Assembly (NCBI RefSeq): GCF_963082655.1
Contig: NC_081553.1
Coordinates: 130,291,736-130,355,735 of the forward strand
Source: Stomoxys calcitrans
Taxonomy: Eukaryota > Arthropoda > Insecta > Diptera > Muscidae
Reading direction: 5' to 3'
Length of the DNA: 64,000 bases
Of the stretch, positions 56,853 through 64,000 are shown piece by piece. Positions within the stretch are counted from its first letter, which is position 1; each line of letters opens with the position of its first letter. The notes beneath the pieces are model-generated. The model searched no databases. It was not told where the DNA came from and saw only the letters and a program-made list of their open reading frames with translations. The position numbers and the translations under genes were made by a program.

Positions 56853-57799
56853 CTGCTTTCATCAAGCAGTTGGGTCAGTCGAGTGGAGTATGCCGCTGCC
56901 ATTTGTTGTGTCTGCAACTTTTCAATGTCCAGCTTCCGTGCAGTGTCAGATCGTACTTTCCTTGCCATGTTCAAACGGGTGCGAACCTTTGGTGCAACAA
57001 GGTAATGATCCGAATCTATATTCGCTCCACGGATCGATCGTACATCTAACTCGCTGGATGAATGCCTTTTATCTATTACAATGTGATAAATTTGGTTTCT
57101 CGTGTTTTTATCGGGTGACAGCCATGTGGCTTTGTGAATATTTTTATGTTTAAATCTGGTGCTACTAACCACCATGTTTTTTGCCGCGGCGAAATCTATC
57201 AGCCTCCACCAATTAATGGACGTTATCTTGCGGAGGCTAAACTTTCCGACTGTTGGACGAAAAATGTCTTCCATCCCTATTTTCGCATCAAAATCTCCCA
57301 GAACGATTTTAATATCATGGGCGGGGCAGTGGTCATATTCTCTCTCTAGGCGCTCGTAGAAAATATCCTTGGTCTGCTCGTCTTTGTCTTCCGTCGGGGC
57401 ATGGACACAAATAAGGCTGATGTTGAAGAATTTGGCTTTTATGCGGATTATGGCTAGCCTCTCATGCACCAGAATAAAGCTGGAGACAAGGTGTTACAGT
57501 CTCCGACTAACCACAAATCCACAGCCAAATGCATGCCTCGTGTTATGGCAACTAAAGTATAATTCGTCACCGTTTGGTGTTATAGTGACGCCATTCCCAG
57601 TCCATCGCACTTCCTGTAAGGCGATAATATCTGCCTTGTGCTTCTCTAATACATCCGCCAGCGCGTATATTGCACCTTCTCTATAAAGAGTGCGGACATT
57701 CCAGGTGCAGATCAGCAAATCATGGTCCTTTTTTCGTTTGCCTGGGCCGTCAAAGTTTGGGGGAGGGGGGTCCGTTTTTACTATTCCTTTGTTTCTCAT
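56801..57799 (-). pseudogene. RTE LINE endonuclease, one nonsense codon
   Basis: The most complete coding region in the window. A single frame from MRNKGIVKTD at 57,799 reads [16 protein letters not shown] (catalytic Asn), [12 protein letters not shown] (catalytic Glu), [11 protein letters not shown], then a TAA where copy A has AAA (57,494-57,496). It continues [32 protein letters not shown] (the usual Asn is Asp), QIYHIVIDKRH and DSDHYLVAPK. It ends LLDES followed by the junction-encoded SWVSLFRRKKKKWKDV. The enzyme nicks DNA for target-primed reverse transcription. This copy is dead from the stop and the GDFN change. Confidence 0.9.
56842..56880. repeat. Perfect 17-bp hairpin at a deletion junction
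   Basis: GACTGACCCAACTGCTT (56,842-56,858), loop TCATC, then AAGCAGTTGGGTCAGTC (56,864-56,880). Copy A has GCTTTCATCAAGC here (9,591-9,603), a natural 4-bp hairpin with the same loop, but not the extra 13 bp of the left arm. Confidence 0.95.
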
Positions 57800-58258
57800 A
57801 GTAGTTCTCAGTTTTCCGGAGGCGGGTTACTGGCCCAGCGCCCCAACCGCATGGTTTTGTGGGATTGCACGTGTATCCATCGTTGTGACGATCCGCTTGC
57901 TCCAAGATCCGACGCTCGCCTCCTGCCGCCCCTAACCTGGGAACAGACGCTGATGTTGGCCAATGGTTATTTGAAGGCGCCAATAACTTGCCTTCATCTC
58001 GAGTATCATTGGCACTCAGTATTTAATTAAGAGCCAGTGCCACCTGACTCCTCACTGAGACTCTCCTCTCGAAAATCGCTGACTGCCCGCGGCCGCATTT
58101 GCAGCTACTTCGCGTAAAAACGGAGATTTCCACCATCCTCAACCTGTGGACGCGCCCGTAGCTTTCAGCTAAGCTTCCCATGGTAACAATGGACACCACA
58201 CAAGTCGGAGCTCAAAGTTCCAGCCTGTGGGGTGCTCATAGTCATCCTGTATCGGCCG

Positions 58259-58450
58259 GGTAAACAGCAATTAGACACCGATATTGAATGTGTACCGCTA
58301 CGCCAGAATAAAATCCAAGTTGGCCGAAGGACAGTAAATCAGCAGGCCCCCAGCATTTTACGGTTGGAAGCGATACGATGGAAAGGCGTATGCATCAATT
58401 TGTTTTTTAATTTAGCTTGAGAATATTGTGCGGGTGATTACAATACAAAG
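58259..58450 (+). mobile_element. Older RTE LINE fragment, right half
   Basis: Plus frame DTDIECVPLRQNKIQV aligns with DGIECLPPSQNEVQV of the RT start, followed by frameshifted LEAIRWKGVCINLF (compare FKTGGDTLIRRMHQLI). It continues the reading interrupted at 55,264, so copy C lies inside it. It stops near 58,450. Confidence 0.7.
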
Positions 58451-58595
58451 TTAATAAATGATTACCTTTGTTTGATCTCGCCCCTGTTATGGCTGGTAAT
58501 ATGTTCGTTTTTCACAGTTGAAAAACCTTCTTCCGCGATACTTTTTTGTAACATTACGAATAAAATAACAATTATGTTATTCCAAACATGATCTT

Positions 58596-58968
58596 ATATG
58601 CGTGGCATATGATTTCATTGTACAGGAAAAGGTTGACCATATTTCTTACCGTGACTTCAAGAACATCGACTATTCTGTTTTGTATAATAAGATTAGTGAG
58701 GAGAATTGGGGTAAAATAATATATACCCTCAGCTTTGTAGATCAATCAAATAGTTTCTTACAATATAATATTACTCGTATATACAATGCTTCAATACCCA
58801 TTCGAAGTAGGAAAGTTGGCTCGAACACAAAACTTTGTTTTGGTTTCAACATCCAGAACTTAATAAAGAAAAGAGACCTGCCTATTCAACATAGAAGCGT
58901 TTTAAGACGCCAGAGATGCATGAGGAATTTCGTGCTGCGAGAAACCGGGCGAAAAAATCAATAAAGGC
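58596..58968 (+). pseudogene. Jockey-like LINE endonuclease-RT linker fragment
   Basis: The 120-codon frame 58,602-58,964 reads VDHISYRDFKNIDYSVL, EENWGKIIYTLSFVDQSNSF and IPIRSRKVGSNTKLCFGFNI, the linker that follows the endonuclease in Jockey/CR1-type ORF2. Near 58,880 a one-base deletion shifts the frame; the corrected continuation TPEMHEEFRAARNRAKKSIK corresponds to MPELHDAFRSARD at 15,500. It is not a host gene despite its length. It joins a transposase piece in frame at 58,968. Confidence 0.75.
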
Positions 58969-59165
58969 TATGTTGTGGGGCTTTGTTAAAGCTCATGTCT
59001 ATACAAACAAGCCCGCTTCAATTGACGCATTGGAAGACAACATTTAAGCATTTATTCGTGAGATACCGGCCGAAATGTTGGAAGAGTATGCCAAAATTTG
59101 ACTAAGCATATGAACCATTTGAGACGTAGTCACTGTCAACGTTTGCATGAAATAATCTTCGCACA
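58969..59165 (+). pseudogene. DD41D-type transposase C-terminal fragment
   Basis: AMLWGFVKAHVYTNKPASID, ALEDNI-stop-AFIREIPAE and MLEEYAKI parallel the fragment at 20,430-20,560 base for base. Only the part after the third catalytic Asp is kept. Confidence 0.75.
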
Positions 59166-59176
59166 TTATATATATG

Positions 59177-59211
59177 TGCTAAGGCACCCTATGCCATAGA
59201 GTGCCTTAGCA
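59177..59211. repeat. 35-nt near-perfect palindrome
   Basis: TGCTAAGGCAC...GTGCCTTAGCA with an inner CTATG.CATAG pairs over its full length, apart from the centre and one mismatched pair. It lies between the transposase fragment and the next DINE. Confidence 0.85.
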
Positions 59212-59234
59212 TTAGCTGCTTCTAATACGGAAGT

Positions 59235-59675
59235 TACAAGTAAAAGCGTGCTAAGTTCGGCCGGGCCGAATCTTGGGAATCCACCACCTTGGATTCTGCT
59301 AAAATAGGGGAGTTATAGACATAACTTGACGCAGTTTTTGAGAGTCATAACCGAACACCACGTGCAAAATTGCAGCCAAATCGGATAAAAATCGCGGTTT
59401 GTAAGAGATCAAGAAGTCAAATCGGGAGATCGGCTTATATGGGAGCTATATCATGTTCTTGACCGATTTGAACCGTACTTGGCACAGTTGTTGCAAGTCA
59501 TAACAAAACACCATGTTTAAAATGTCAGCCTAATCGGATGAAAATTGCGGCTTCCAGGGGCTCAAGAAGTCAAATCGGGAGATCAGTTTATATGGGAGCT
59601 ACATCAGGAGCACAGTTGTTGAAAGTCATAACTGAACACTGCATAAAAAATGTCTGCCAAATCGGAAAAAATATG
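59235..59675 (-). mobile_element. DINE-1-like subfamily A' 3' part
   Basis: ACAAGTAAAAGCGTGCTAAG, TTCGGCCGGGCCGAATCTTG and GGAATCCACCACCTTGGATT, then two and a half units (TCGGGAGATCGGCTTATATG). It breaks off after TGTCTGCCAAATCGGAAAA. The 5' end and core are missing. Confidence 0.85.
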
Positions 59676-61018
59676 GTAGAAAAGTCTTCTAACCAAAGAC
59701 GAAAAGCGTCGCATAGTGGTTGGTGTGTGTTGCTATCTTTGGTTTTCCTTTTCCATTTGCAATCTGCGATCATTAAGCTCGTCTCGGATGAGAAACAAAC
59801 AAAAATTAAAACTTTAAGGTTAGGACAGTTTTGCATTTAGAGTAAACAAGAACATCAATGAACTATTTTCCTTATTTCTCCCTGATTGTGATATTAGAAC
59901 AATTTCAATAAAATCAATTCCTTTTGGATGTAACCACAAAGAATGCCAATCAAGTCATGGTCAGAATGTCATTGGATGATTGGCACATTACCGCCAAATT
60001 AACACATTTGAAATGTGCTAAACTACTCTCACGTCCACACACACACACACACATACAGATGCCGGATGGACAATCTGACACCGTTTGAGTAAATAATCGT
60101 GCCTTCATGAACTCACGTTTATAAGTTTACCCACACTACACTATGTACTTGCGCGCGAATAGAAACAAAAATATAAAGCCCTGGAAATGGAAAATAAACC
60201 AAACAATATTTCCACACAACTAATAAATGATGCCATTTGTTTAGCAACAAATTGAAATTTCCACTACAGGTGTTGGTTGATGTACGTTTGTGTGTGTTTG
60301 TTTGTTTGTCAAGTAAAGTGTAAGTACAGAGAATCCAATTTACGGCGATCGTTCGTTGTTTTAGTAGCTTTTGTTGTCTCAATGTCTCAGTCGCTCAAAT
60401 AAACACGCACATTCGGTTTTACTAAAAAACTTTATTGAAATAAAAAGCTAAACGTACCGCGCATTTAGTCCCCCTTGTTCGTGGCATTTTAAGTTCGCGT
60501 CAACAGTTGCACATGTACGAGCATATTTGGAGCTCCTCAAAAAAAAAAAAAATTCCCAACTAACAACAAGACAAACTACGAATAAAAACAACTTTGCGCA
60601 AATAACACCACAAACGAGGCAAACATTCACACACACCCAAACAGCATCATCACCACCAATCAAGCAACAAATTTATCTGTGTATGAAATCTTTTTCTGTT
60701 GGTGTTTATTATTTGTGCTTTTAAACATACCCGGCAAACAGGAAAAGGAAAAGATATGTGTATATACACCGACCAGTGTGATTAGACTTCACACACATAC
60801 AAACGTACACAAACACACTCATTCATGTAAGCACCCATTCTCATAAAATTTTATGAATAAAGGTAAACCAACGAAAGAGCCAAATAACCAACTCTGTTCT
60901 AACTGTGTTGGTTGAAATAAGCCAAGCGACAACCCGAAAACATGATAACATTGTTCTCTTTTCTCTCTTTGTCCCGGACGTTTCCAACTAACCAATGATG
61001 AGGTATTGTTTCCTACAT
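59676..61018. other. Unique DNA with simple repeats
   Basis: (CA)n at about 60,035-60,054, a GTGTGTGTTTGTTTGTTTGT tract near 60,291 and poly(A) at 60,538-60,552. TCAGTC at 60,387-60,392 matches the insect initiator word, but no other promoter element supports a start. Frames such as 60,119-60,382 look random. Confidence 0.45.
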
Positions 61019-61020
61019 TA

Positions 61021-61044
61021 CAGTAATACCTCGATTTACGTTGT
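61021..61044 (+). mobile_element. Left terminal inverted repeat, pogo/Tigger-like
   Basis: CAGTAATACCTCGATTTACG after a TA. It matches the reverse complement of 62,866-62,889 at 20 of 24 positions. The wording resembles pogo-like ends. About 300 bp of the element's own or B-type DINE sequence (CACGAAGTCCGTAGAAATTA near 61,155) follows before the nested DINEs. Confidence 0.55.
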
Positions 61045-61345
61045 TTCGTTTACATGACTTCCAAAACAAAAATTTACGGACATCCCGATTTTGGTCGATG
61101 ACAGAAAGCATTTTTAATTTTGATTCACTTGAAATTTGGAACTTTTTTGACCTAAACACGAAGTCCGTAGAAATTAGACATAGATCATCCGATTTGGACT
61201 AGTATTGCTTACTTAAGTATTTACTATGGAATCAAAATGGCGGGTTTATCCGACTTAGACCGATCGTTTATGAGATTTTAGGCTGAAGCAAATTGAGCTG
61301 AGAATATATACATTGTTACGTTTCTGAATCGCAATTGAAGCAAAA

Positions 61346-61884
61346 AGCAAGTAAAAGGGTGCTAAGTTCGGCCGGGCCGAATCTTGGGAACCCGCTACCA
61401 TGGATTCTGCTCAAAATTTATACAACATAAAAAATTAGTTGAAGGGCATAATTTTATTGTACATACCAAATTTCTGTCAAATCAGCAAAAATTAAAGCTT
61501 CTAGGAACCAAACAAGAATGACCTGTTTATATGAGAACTATATCAGGTTATAGACTGACTTGGACCGTAATTGGCGCAGTTGTTGGAAGTCATAACAAAA
61601 CACTACATGGAAAATTTCAGTCAAAACGGACAAAAATTGCGGTTTTTAAGGGCTCAAGAAGTCAAATCTGGAGATCGGATTATATGGGAATTATATCAGG
61701 ATATAGACCGATTTGGACCGTACTTGACACAGTTGTTGGAAGTCATAACTGAACACTACATGCAAAATTTCAGCCAAATTGGGCAAAATTGTCGTCTTAT
61801 GGGGTCTTAGACGAATATTTCGAGGTGTTACAAACGGAATGACTAGATTAGTATACCCCTATCCTATGGTGGTGGGTATAAAAA
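61346..61884 (-). mobile_element. DINE-1-like subfamily A', core deleted
   Basis: AAGTAAAAGGGTGCTAAGTT, CGGCCGGGCCGAATCTTGGG, AACCCGCTACCATGGATTCT, then three units. It jumps at TTGTCGTCTTATGGGGTCTT (loss of the (TA)n-core-(GTCY)n block) to the 5' end CCTATGGTGGTGGGTATAAA. Confidence 0.88.
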
Positions 61885-61885
61885 A

Positions 61886-62746
61886 AAAGTAAAAATGCAT
61901 TAATTTCGGTCATGCCGAACTTTTGATACCCACCACCATGGATATATTTCTAATCCTATTTTATTATACTTCTAATATATCCACCTTATTATTCAAATAT
62001 ATTCCGATCTGTATCAAATTTGGTTCAGGTGCCATTCAACCAGAAATGAGCCTCATCGCTGAACACATGAATGAACACATTTCGAACTGAACACTGATTT
62101 TGGTAATAAAATTCAATGATTTGCAAGCGTTGCTCGTTAGTAAGTCTATTCATGATGAAATGTCAAAGCATACTGAGCATCTTTCTCTTTGACACCATGT
62201 CTGAAATCCCACGTGATCTGTCAAATACTAATGCATGAAAATCCTAACCTCAAAAAAATCACCCTTTACAAACCACATCGGCCTATATGATGGCATATCC
62301 AAATGTGGCCCGATGTAGACCATATTCGTTTCCGTTATTACGGGGTCTTGTCCAACTCTATAAATTTCAAGGAAATGGAGTAATAAATCCGGCTTTCATG
62401 GGCTTAAGATCCTAAATCGGCAGACCGGTTTGTATGACAACTGTATGTACTATATGGATTGGTCTGTATGTACTATATGGACAGCTATATACAAATATAG
62501 TCCGATTTGGTCCTTTCAAGAACTTAACATACGTATTGAGGAATAGCGGGTCTGTGCCAAATTTCAGCTAAATATCCCAATTTTTGAAGACTGTAGCGTG
62601 ATAACAACTGACGCAAAGACAAATGGACGAACACACTGATCAGAAATATATATATACTTTGTATGGTATGTAACGGATGTTTCGATGTGTTGCAAAGGAA
62701 GTGATTAAAAAGATGTATTTCCTATCTTATGGTGGCGGGTATAAAA
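61886..62746 (-). mobile_element. DINE-1-like subfamily C, interrupted
   Basis: The 3' end AAGTAAAAATGCATTAATTT, CGGTCATGCCGAACTTTTGA and TACCCACCACCATGG is followed by a unit broken at about 62,020 by a transposon piece and resumed at about 62,291. The 5' half has CTGTAGCGTGATAACAACTG, (TA)n at 62,647-62,658 and TTATGGTGGCGGGTATAAAA. Confidence 0.85.
62020..62290 (-). mobile_element. DD41D-type transposon, internally deleted
   Basis: Read on the minus strand, the outer end is GTAAAGGGTGATTTTTTTGA and GGTTAGGATTTTCATGCATT. A transposase start MNRLTNEQRLQIIEFYYQNQ follows, with CSVRN. A deletion then joins it to FSDEAHFWLNG, which contains the first catalytic Asp (SDE). The rest is missing. 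Family membership with 19,839-20,660 is inferred from the shared transposase type, because the pieces do not overlap. Confidence 0.65.
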
Positions 62747-62865
62747 GAAAAAGGAAAAAAACCTGTATTTTGATGCATGAGTAACTATTATTTCGATTGA
62801 TGTCGCGATTGTTAAAATATGAAAAGTTTTTTTTGGGTTTACTTTCCGATTTTTCGAAACCTGTC

Positions 62866-62889
62866 ACGACGTTAATCGAGATACTACTG
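62866..62889 (-). mobile_element. Right terminal inverted repeat, pogo/Tigger-like
   Basis: Reverse complement CAGTAGTATCTCGATTAACG, followed on the plus strand by TA. It is the partner of 61,021-61,044. If they belong to one element, the DINEs at 61,346-62,746 inserted inside it. Confidence 0.55.
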
Positions 62890-62891
62890 TA

Positions 62892-63440
62892 TATACGTAT
62901 TTTATTGGGATGGCGGTGCAGGGTGAAAATTCACCAAAGCTGTTGCAGGTTGGGCTGCCATAATATTGGGAGTTTATGAGCTGCGGTAAAGTTGCTAAAG
63001 GTCACCCACAAAAACAATCAAATGTGATGGCGGTATTTCAGGTCATACCCCAACATATTGCCGAATCGCTAAATGATTACGACAACAAAGAACCGCCACA
63101 AATTGCTTTTGGGATTAGTTCCACGATCAAAATGAAACCTAGATGGAAAATTAGCAATACAATGAGGGCTCGCCTAATTGGGAGTTAACTTAAGAAATTC
63201 CAGAATCCAATGGTGGCTTTTTGTAAGCACTTAAAATAATGCCAGGAAAAGCCGATTTATCTTTACGATTCTTGAGGTTTACTGAAGCAAGAAATAAATC
63301 GCTGTGCTTTGTTTCGTCTTAAGAAGAGAATTTGATAAAAACAGTGGAATAGCAAAAAGCATTGTAGTTGGGCAACTTTGTAACTCAAAAAGAAAGTATT
63401 GAGCCTTAGCATTTTACTCGCTTATTATATTTGTCATTTT
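62892..63440. other. Unique DNA, no gene supported
   Basis: Two short plus frames (to 62,979, and 62,976-63,188) have no domain I recognise. No window repeat is seen. Confidence 0.45.
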
Positions 63441-64000
63441 AAAACCCTTCATCATAGGATGGGGATATACTAACTTCGTCATTCCGTTTGTAACACATAG
63501 AAATATTGGTCTAAGACCCATAAAAAATACTTATATATGTTCTTGACCGCCATGACATTTAGTCGATCCAGCCATGCCTGTCCGTCTGTCCGTATGAAAG
63601 CACGCAAACTTTCGAAGGATCTCGGATCTTGACTTCTTGAGCCTCTGAGAACGCATTTACTATCGGATTTTGCACAACCACTTCTCCTATGACATACGTG
63701 CCAAATATGGCCTAAATCGGTTTCTGATATAGCCCCCATATAAACCGATCTCCTGACTATATTTATCGAGCCCCTATAGGGCGCAATTCTTATCCGATTT
63801 GGTTGTAATTTTGCACAATGGCATCTACTATGGTCTCCAACATCCAAGTCAAGTATGGCGCGAATATTAATCTGATATAATTCTATTAGCATAGCAATAC
63901 TTCTCCATTATCCTTTATTTGCCTATAAAAACCGGGCAAAGAACTTGACAAATGCGATCCATGGTGGAGGGTATATAAGATTCGGCACGGCCAAACTTAT
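63441..64000 (+). mobile_element. DINE-1-like subfamily A, reaching the window end
   Basis: AAACCCTTCATCATAGGATG start, (TA)n, TTCTTGACCGCCATGACATT core, GTCCGTCTGTCCGTATG tract, jump to three units, GATCCATGGTGGAGGGTATA, and TTCGGCACGGCCAAACTTAT at the last base. The CTTTTACTTGTT tip lies beyond the window. The minus frame at 63,479-63,892 is a translation of this repeat. Confidence 0.9.

Larger units (their letters stand above)
55265..58258 (-). mobile_element. RTE-type LINE, copy C, nearly full length
   Basis: About 3.0 kb on the minus strand. The 5' end CGGCCGATACAGGATGACTA (at 58,258) equals that of copy B, and the 3' end is the AAAGTAAAGTAA tail (55,265-55,276). Flanks GGTAAACACCAA (55,252) and GGTAAACAGCAA (58,259) look like a decayed target duplication. 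It keeps a nearly whole endonuclease. It carries two internal deletions: one of about 230 bp at 56,842-56,880 with an inverted duplication, and one of about 75 bp near 56,495 in the RT. Its target was an older RTE in the opposite orientation. Confidence 0.92.

Noticed and set aside
58602..58964. 120-codon frame as a host gene
   Set aside because: Its motifs match the endonuclease-RT linker of Jockey-type LINEs and it is frameshifted.
60387..60420. Core promoter with initiator TCAGTC
   Set aside because: The initiator word alone is frequent. The downstream element is only partly matched and off by one position, and no TATA box or transcript feature is visible.
63479..63892. 137-codon minus-strand frame
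   Set aside because: It is the reverse translation of a DINE-A copy, with repeat wording seen in other copies.

Overview
The window reads as non-coding DNA of a higher fly, most likely a calyptrate/muscoid dipteran. I base this on its dominant repeat, which has the architecture of the dipteran DINE-1/INE-1/'mini-me' elements: 5' TATACCC end, (TA)n, short core, (GTCY)n tetranucleotide tract, and a 3' hairpin ending in CTTTTACTTGTT. Jockey-, RTE- and I/LOA-type LINEs, mariners and a tRNA-derived SINE accompany it. The species call is inference. I see no intact host gene, no tRNA or rRNA gene, no CRISPR array and no prokaryotic feature. Almost every open reading frame is a translated repeat or a broken transposon gene.

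Dominant family. About 35 pieces of a DINE-1-like (non-autonomous Helentron-type) element cover roughly half the window. I sort them by their ends. A has 5' TATACCCTCCACC and 3' GGTGGAGGGTATATAAGATTCGG. A' has 3' GGTGGTGGGTTCCC. B has 5' TATACCCTACACC and 3' GGGTATTATAGAGTCGGC. C has 5' TATACCCRCCACC and 3' CCAAAGTTCGGCC. '+' means the TATACCC end is at the lower coordinate. Copies of A and C carry internal tandem units with a strikingly constant period of 153 bp.

Layout. 0-3 kb: SINE, unique DNA, DINE-A. 3.7-6.5 kb: degenerate Jockey LINE. 6.5-10.9 kb: DINE-A split by RTE copy A, with a 14-bp target duplication. 10.9-16.7 kb: mariner end, DINE pieces, an I/LOA-type LINE with RNase H, and an internally deleted Jockey-like LINE. 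16.7-18.7 kb: largely unique DNA. 18.7-25.8 kb: a terminal-inverted-repeat element, DINE-A and DINE-B pieces, and a DD41D-like mariner relative split by a SINE. 26.9-32.1 kb: a head-to-head DINE inversion, then three DINEs in tandem. 32.6-38.6 kb: more DINEs, one holding a 222-bp MITE. 38.6-40.5 kb: RTE copy B. 41-52.7 kb: DINEs, an RNase H fragment, and mariner and RTE remnants. 52.7-53.8 kb: a DD34D mariner. 55.0-58.5 kb: RTE copy C nested in an older RTE. 58.6-59.2 kb: a Jockey-like LINE piece fused in frame to a DD41D-like transposase piece. 59.2-64 kb: DINEs, some enclosed by a pogo-like inverted-repeat pair.

How the parts interact. Elements repeatedly use each other as targets. DINEs sit end to end at their T-rich termini, two RTE copies entered the same spot of the DINE core, and a younger RTE entered an older one. 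Several internal deletions or insertions carry perfect inverted duplications at the breakpoint (30.0, 40.4 and 56.8 kb), pointing to foldback or template-switch replication errors. These nesting and repair signatures are the most interesting content. I found no convincing new gene system.
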